A stretch of DNA of 64,000 nt. It comes from RYN-230 sp963717125 (lineage in GTDB: Bacteria; Actinomycetota; Actinomycetes; Streptosporangiales; Streptosporangiaceae). The translations under genes and the position numbers were made by a program. Below, in pieces: positions 59,750-64,000 of this stretch. Every line of letters starts with the position of its first letter. Position 1 is the first letter of the stretch. The notes beneath the pieces are model-generated. The model was not told the origin of the DNA. It ran no database searches and saw nothing but the letters and a program-made list of their open reading frames with translations. The stretch covers positions 124,001 through 188,000 of the forward strand of contig CAVQVG010000004.1 in the NCBI GenBank assembly GCA_963717125.1, read 5' to 3'.

Positions 59750-60828
59750 CCAGCCCCAGCGCCGCGGAACTGCCCGCTCGCGGCCCGGCGCCGGCCGGCC
59801 GGGCCGAGCCGCCTCGCCGCCGCCGAGACTTGCTCACCCTCAAGCTGCTGCGCCGGTCCCGGCAGTTCGCCGGGCCGGCCGCGGGGCTAGTCGTCGCGCT
59901 GCTGCTGGTCCTGTTACTGCAGGGCAACGGGTTCACCTCCACCCTGGTGGTGGACATGCTGGTGTACGCGATCGTGGCCATGTCACTGGACTTCCTGGGT
60001 GGATACGCGGGCCTGATCTCGCTCGGCCAGGCGGCGTTCCTCGGCGTGGGCGCCTACGGCGTGGCCATCGCCGAGGTGCACTTCTACTCGCCCTGGGCTG
60101 CGGTGGGCATCGCGCTGGGCGTGGTGCTGGCGCTCGGCCTGGTGCTGGGCATCGTCGCGGTCCGGGTCAAGGGGGTCAGCTTCGTGATCATCACCCTGGC
60201 CTTGGGCCAGGTGCTGTGGGGGCTGTCCTACCAGTGGGTCGGGCTGAGCGAGGGGGACAACGGCATCTCGGTGTCCGTGCTGCCCGCCATCGGGCCGATC
60301 GACCTGAACGACCCGCTCACCTTGCGGATGACCGTGCTCGTGGTGTTCGCCGTCGTGGCTCTGCTCCTGGTGACATTCACCCGGTCGCCGTTCGGATTGT
60401 CACTGCGGGGCGTTCGGTCAAATGAGGCGCGGCTCGCGGCGCTCGGCTACCGAACGGGCCTGCACCGGTACCTGGCCTGGGTGATCGCGGTGTTTTTCAC
60501 CGGCGTGGCCGGGGTGCTGTACGTCTTCGTCAACCAGCTGATCAGCCCGACCACCATGGATTTCAGCGCGAACGGCCTGTTCGTGATCATGGCGGTGCTG
60601 GGTGGCCTGGGCAGCATCTGGGGACCGGCCCTGGGCGCGGTGGTGATCGTGCTGTTCCAGCAGGAGCTGAGCATCTACGTGTCCCGCTGGCAGACGCTGA
60701 TGGGCCTCACCCTCATCGCGGTCGTGCTGCTCAGCCCGGGCGGGTTCTGGGGGCTGTTGCGGGCGGGCGGCCGCCGCTGGGACGCGGCCATCGCGCGGCG
60801 GCAGCGGGATCTGGAGGGGGCGCCGTGA
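59746..60828 (+). CDS. livM: Branched-chain-amino-acid-type ABC permease LivM
   Basis: The 360-residue LivM-type permease has a basic cytoplasmic N-terminus (RRRRDLLTLKLLRRSR) and about nine helices. It shows YAIVAMSLDFLGGYAGLISLGQAAFLGVGAYG and LRGVRSNEARLAALGY, the coupling segment to the ATPases. Four-base overlaps on both sides place it within one operon. Confidence 0.93.
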   Translation: MTSPSAAELPARGPAPAGRAEPPRRRRDLLTLKLLRRSRQFAGPAAGLVVALLLVLLLQGNGFTSTLVVDMLVYAIVAMSLDFLGGYAGLISLGQAAFLGVGAYGVAIAEVHFYSPWAAVGIALGVVLALGLVLGIVAVRVKGVSFVIITLALGQVLWGLSYQWVGLSEGDNGISVSVLPAIGPIDLNDPLTLRMTVLVVFAVVALLLVTFTRSPFGLSLRGVRSNEARLAALGYRTGLHRYLAWVIAVFFTGVAGVLYVFVNQLISPTTMDFSANGLFVIMAVLGGLGSIWGPALGAVVIVLFQQELSIYVSRWQTLMGLTLIAVVLLSPGGFWGLLRAGGRRWDAAIARRQRDLEGAP

Positions 60829-61669
60829 CCGCCGCGCCCGCCGCGCCCGATCCCCCCGCTCCGCCCGCGCTGATGGCCGAGCACCTGTCCCGCCGGTTCC
60901 GCGGCGTGATCGCGGTCGCGGACGTGTCGCTCCAGGTGCCCGCCGGCGCCCGGTTCGGCATCATCGGGCCGAATGGGGCGGGCAAGACCACCCTGTTCAA
61001 CCTGCTGTCCGGGGAGCTGCGGCCGAGCGCCGGGCAGGTGGCGCTGTTCGGCCGGGACGTGACCCGGCTGCGGCCCTACCACCGGGCCGCGCTGGGCCTG
61101 GGCCGGACGTTCCAGGTCACCCGGGTGTTCACCGACCTCACCGTGCTCGAGAACCTCACCCTGGCGCTGCACGGGCTGAACCGGTCCAAGCTCTCGCTGC
61201 TCCGGCCGTGGCGCAGCTACCGCGGGCTGACCAGCGAGGCGGCGGAGTTCGCCGGCCGGTTCGGGCTGGCCGGCCGGCTGGGGGCGGTGGCGGCCGAACT
61301 GTCCCACGGTGAGGTCCGCGAGCTCGAGGTGCTGCTGGCCCTGGCGCTCAAGCCGCGGGTGCTGCTGCTCGACGAGCCCGCCGCCGGGCTGTCCCCGGCC
61401 GAGCGGGTGGACATCCAGGCGCTGCTCACCGCGCTGCCGCCGGAGCTGACCCTCATCATGATCGAGCACGACATCGACCTGCTCCGGACGGTGGTGGACT
61501 CGGCCGCGGTGCTGCACCTGGGCGCGCTGGTCGTGCAGGGCCCGATCCGGGAGATCCAGGACGACGAGCGGGTCCGCGAACTGTATCTGGGCCGCGCCGC
61601 CGCGCGCCGGGGTGCGCGGCCGCCCGCCGCGCCGGAGGCGCCAGCCGGGGCCGGGGACGAGGACGAGCC

Positions 61670-61673
<4 letters not shown>
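60825..61673 (+). CDS. livG: ABC ATPase LivG
   Basis: Walker A GPNGAGKTTLFN at about residue 49; GRTFQVTRVFTDLTVLENL, the LivG family segment; signature LSHGEVRELEV (a variant of LSGGQ); Walker B VLLLDEPAAGLSP; and switch His in IEHD. A short Ala/Pro tail extends the C-terminus. It overlaps livM and livF by four bases. Confidence 0.93.
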
Positions 61674-62356
<683 letters not shown>

Positions 62357-62360
62357 CCGC

Positions 62361-62388
62361 GGCCACGACATCAGGGCCACGACATCAG
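62361..62388. repeat. 14-bp tandem duplication after livF
   Basis: GGCCACGACATCAG occurs twice without a gap, four bases after the stop codon. Confidence 0.9.
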
Positions 62389-62399
62389 GAAGGGCGGCC

Positions 62400-62777
62400 A
62401 TGGCGAAGGCTTTCCACACCGCGCACCGCTGGGATCTCGACTGGCAGGACGACGTGGACGTGCTGTCGCTGCGCGGCGGCGTCCAGGTCAAGGTGTTCCA
62501 CTCCGACCCCGAACTGGGCCTCGCGGACATGCTGATCAAGTTCCCGCCCGGCTACGTCGAGCCGGAGCACGCGCACGAGAGCAGCCACTCCATCGTGGTG
62601 CTGGAGGGCGTCCAGATCGTCAACGGCGTGCACCTGCGGCCGGGCGACTACGTCTGGGCGTCCGGCCCGGAGCCGCACGGCCCGTACGAGTACCCGGAGG
62701 GCTGCGTGGTGTTCGCGTCGTTTCGCGGCCTGTCCGCCCAGCACCGCTACGACGGCTCGCCCGCCGGCGAGATCTAG
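62400..62777 (+). CDS. Cupin-domain protein
   Basis: The 125-residue single cupin has the metal motif PEHAHESSHSIVVLEG (His cluster) and the second motif PGDYVWASGPEPHGPYEY. An AGGAAGG site precedes the ATG. Small cupins next to transporters often bind or convert the imported compound. It converges with the DHFR-family gene, and the two stop codons share the palindrome CTAG. Confidence 0.88.
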   Translation: MAKAFHTAHRWDLDWQDDVDVLSLRGGVQVKVFHSDPELGLADMLIKFPPGYVEPEHAHESSHSIVVLEGVQIVNGVHLRPGDYVWASGPEPHGPYEYPEGCVVFASFRGLSAQHRYDGSPAGEI

Positions 62778-63328
62778 CGCCGCGGCGCGTAAACCAGCTC
62801 GAGGATGCCGGAGGGGAACGCGCGGCTGGTGACGAGCTGGAGCGGCAGCGGGTGGTCCAGGCCGGCGAACGGCGCCGCGCCTGCCCCGGCCGCGACGGGC
62901 AGCACCCACAGGTGATACTCGTCGATCAGGCCGAGCCGGATCAGCGACCGGACGAACTGGGTGCCCCCGTGCGCGATGATCGGGCCGCCGGGTTCCTGCT
63001 TGAGCCGGGCGATCTCCGCCGCGGTGTCACCGCGGGCGATCCGTGCTTCCGGCCAGCCGGCCGAGTCCAGGGTCCGGGAGAACACGACCTTGGGGATGTC
63101 GTTCATCGGCGTCGCGATCGGATGGCTGGACCTGGGCCAGAACTCAGCCATCTCCTGGTAGGTGACCCCGCCCATGATGTGCGTGCCCGCGCTACCCAGC
63201 CAGCTGACGAAATACTTCTCCTGGTCCGGATCTTCTATCTCGTTCATCACCCGGCGGAGCTCGGTGCCCTCGTCGAGGCTGCTGTAGCCGTCGAGCGAAA
63301 TCCAGAACGACAGCAGGACCGGTCGCAT
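62774..63328 (-). CDS. Dihydrofolate-reductase-family (RibD C-terminal) protein
   Basis: The product is about 184 residues: LLSFWISLDGYSSLDEGTEL at the start, GTHIMGGVTYQEMAEFW, KVVFSRTLDSAGW, and the NADPH-side GGTQFVRSLIRLGLIDEYHLWV. This is the RibD-C/YyaP group of DHFR-like reductases. ATG 63328 follows GGAGG. The substrate is unknown. Confidence 0.88.
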   Translation of the reverse strand: MRPVLLSFWISLDGYSSLDEGTELRRVMNEIEDPDQEKYFVSWLGSAGTHIMGGVTYQEMAEFWPRSSHPIATPMNDIPKVVFSRTLDSAGWPEARIARGDTAAEIARLKQEPGGPIIAHGGTQFVRSLIRLGLIDEYHLWVLPVAAGAGAAPFAGLDHPLPLQLVTSRAFPSGILELVYAPRR

Positions 63329-63450
63329 CCAGTGCCTCCATTGGTCACGCCCGCGCTGGACCGGTTCCAGCCGGGACCCGGTCATTGAGACGGGCGGCCG
63401 CGGCCAGAATCATCGCGGCTACGGCAACCAGGGCACCAGGCCGGCCGGGC

Positions 63451-64000
63451 TCACTCCGGAGCCCCGCGCATGCCGTCCAGGCCGAACAGCCGCGCCGCGT
63501 TGGCCGCGCCGATCTGCCCCCGCAGCGGCTCGTCGAACGCCTCGGCCAGCACCGCGTCCGGCTCCTGCAGCGCCATGTCGAACGGCAGGTCCGTGCCCAG
63601 CAGCACGTGGTCCGCCCCCACCCGCTGCACCAGGTACCACAGGGCCGGCAGGTCGTGCGTGATCGTATCGAAATACAGCTGACTGAACGCCCCCCACACG
63701 TCGGCCGCCGTCACCGGGATCTCGGGCCGTACCCCGCTGGCGTGGGCCAGCCGGCCCGCCTGGTACGGCAGGAAGCCGCCGCCATGCAGCAGGACAAGCC
63801 GCAACGCCGGGTGCCGGGCGAACACTCCGGCGCAGATCAGCCGTTCCACCATGAGGGTGGTCTCCAGCGGATTGCCGACGACGTTCTGCAGGTAGTAGGG
63901 GTCCAGTCCGGGATGCGGCTGGTTGAACGCCGGGTGCACCAGCACCGGCTGGCCGAGTTCCGCGGCGGCGGCCCAGAACTCCGCGAACGCCGGCTCGTCC
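63451..64000 (-). CDS. Amidohydrolase (ACMSD-like), 5' end outside window
   Basis: The visible C-terminal 180 residues contain PVLVHP, GNPLETTLMVERLICAGVFARHPALRLVLLHGGGFLPYQAGRL and HVLLGTDLPFD, with the metal-binding His and Asp positions of the amidohydrolase-2 family. This family includes aminocarboxymuconate-semialdehyde decarboxyl-ases and related aromatic-acid decarboxylases. The frame is open to the window edge. Together with the cupin and the liv-type importer it suggests aromatic or carboxylic-acid catabolism. Confidence 0.85.
   Translation of the reverse strand, partial: DEPAFAEFWAAAAELGQPVLVHPAFNQPHPGLDPYYLQNVVGNPLETTLMVERLICAGVFARHPALRLVLLHGGGFLPYQAGRLAHASGVRPEIPVTAADVWGAFSQLYFDTITHDLPALWYLVQRVGADHVLLGTDLPFDMALQEPDAVLAEAFDEPLRGQIGAANAARLFGLDGMRGAPE

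Overview
The window is very GC-rich, with G or C at almost every third codon position, many GTG starts, short ATGA/GTGA gene overlaps and repeated leaderless promoters (TAnnnT about six bases before the start codon). Together with the gene content (a LuxR-type LAL regulator, a PASTA-type Ser/Thr kinase, DUF3618, CYTH-CHAD, ECF42 with a DGPF protein, and a G1 glutamic endopeptidase) this points to a soil actinomycete. The secreted acid-type enzymes and a CBM2 expansin fit a plant-litter or acid-soil life, but I cannot name the genus.

Layout. 1-8.4 kb: end of an unknown gene, a lipoprotein, a DGPF/ECF42 pair, an ATP-dependent DNA ligase, a Ser/Thr kinase, a His-rich membrane protein, a methyltransferase and a glyoxalase-fold protein. 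8.4-20 kb: LAL regulator, a GntR(YtrA)-ABC operon with a clear operator, a metallo-hydrolase, an SDR, a pseudouridine synthase, an L,D-transpeptidase, a lipoprotein with a coupled small ORF, and a luciferase-like oxidoreductase. 20.1-24.3 kb: an envelope/stress block (holin-like protein, DUF3618, CYTH-CHAD, two related acidic proteins) behind three promoters resembling the SigB/SigF stress class. 24.3-29.4 kb: a tight catabolic operon MmgE/PrpD, acyl-CoA dehydrogenase, CaiB CoA-transferase, aldehyde dehydrogenase. 29.4-36.2 kb: an unknown two-gene unit, a SIS protein, a zinc-ribbon/beta-propeller membrane protein, a CBM2 expansin, a globin-like protein next to a truncated acetate symporter, and DUF485.

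36.24-46.19 kb is a decaying integrative element of about 10 kb: serine recombinase, J-domain protein, FtsK/TraB-type transfer ATPase, a replication-relaxation-like gene, several XRE regulators, two long perfect hairpins, and 50-bp inverted repeats at both ends. At least fifteen single-base frameshifts fall inside it, against about five in the rest of the window. The segments on either side of each shift are still well conserved, so decay is recent or part of it is sequence error.

46.2-64 kb: two methyltransferases; a CaiB / citryl-CoA-lyase pair; LtrA; a secreted phosphoesterase; a G1 peptidase; an LVIVD beta-propeller protein; and a branched-chain-amino-acid-type ABC importer whose binding protein lies 2.7 kb upstream of livHMGF. 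A Gfo/Idh/MocA oxidoreductase, a cupin, a DHFR-family reductase and an amidohydrolase surround it. The importer and these enzymes probably handle one small organic acid or aromatic substrate, which the sequence does not identify.

Two patterns run through the window: short tandem duplications lying on or next to stop codons and promoters, and apparent one-base indels in otherwise well-conserved genes. No tRNA, rRNA or CRISPR array was recognised.
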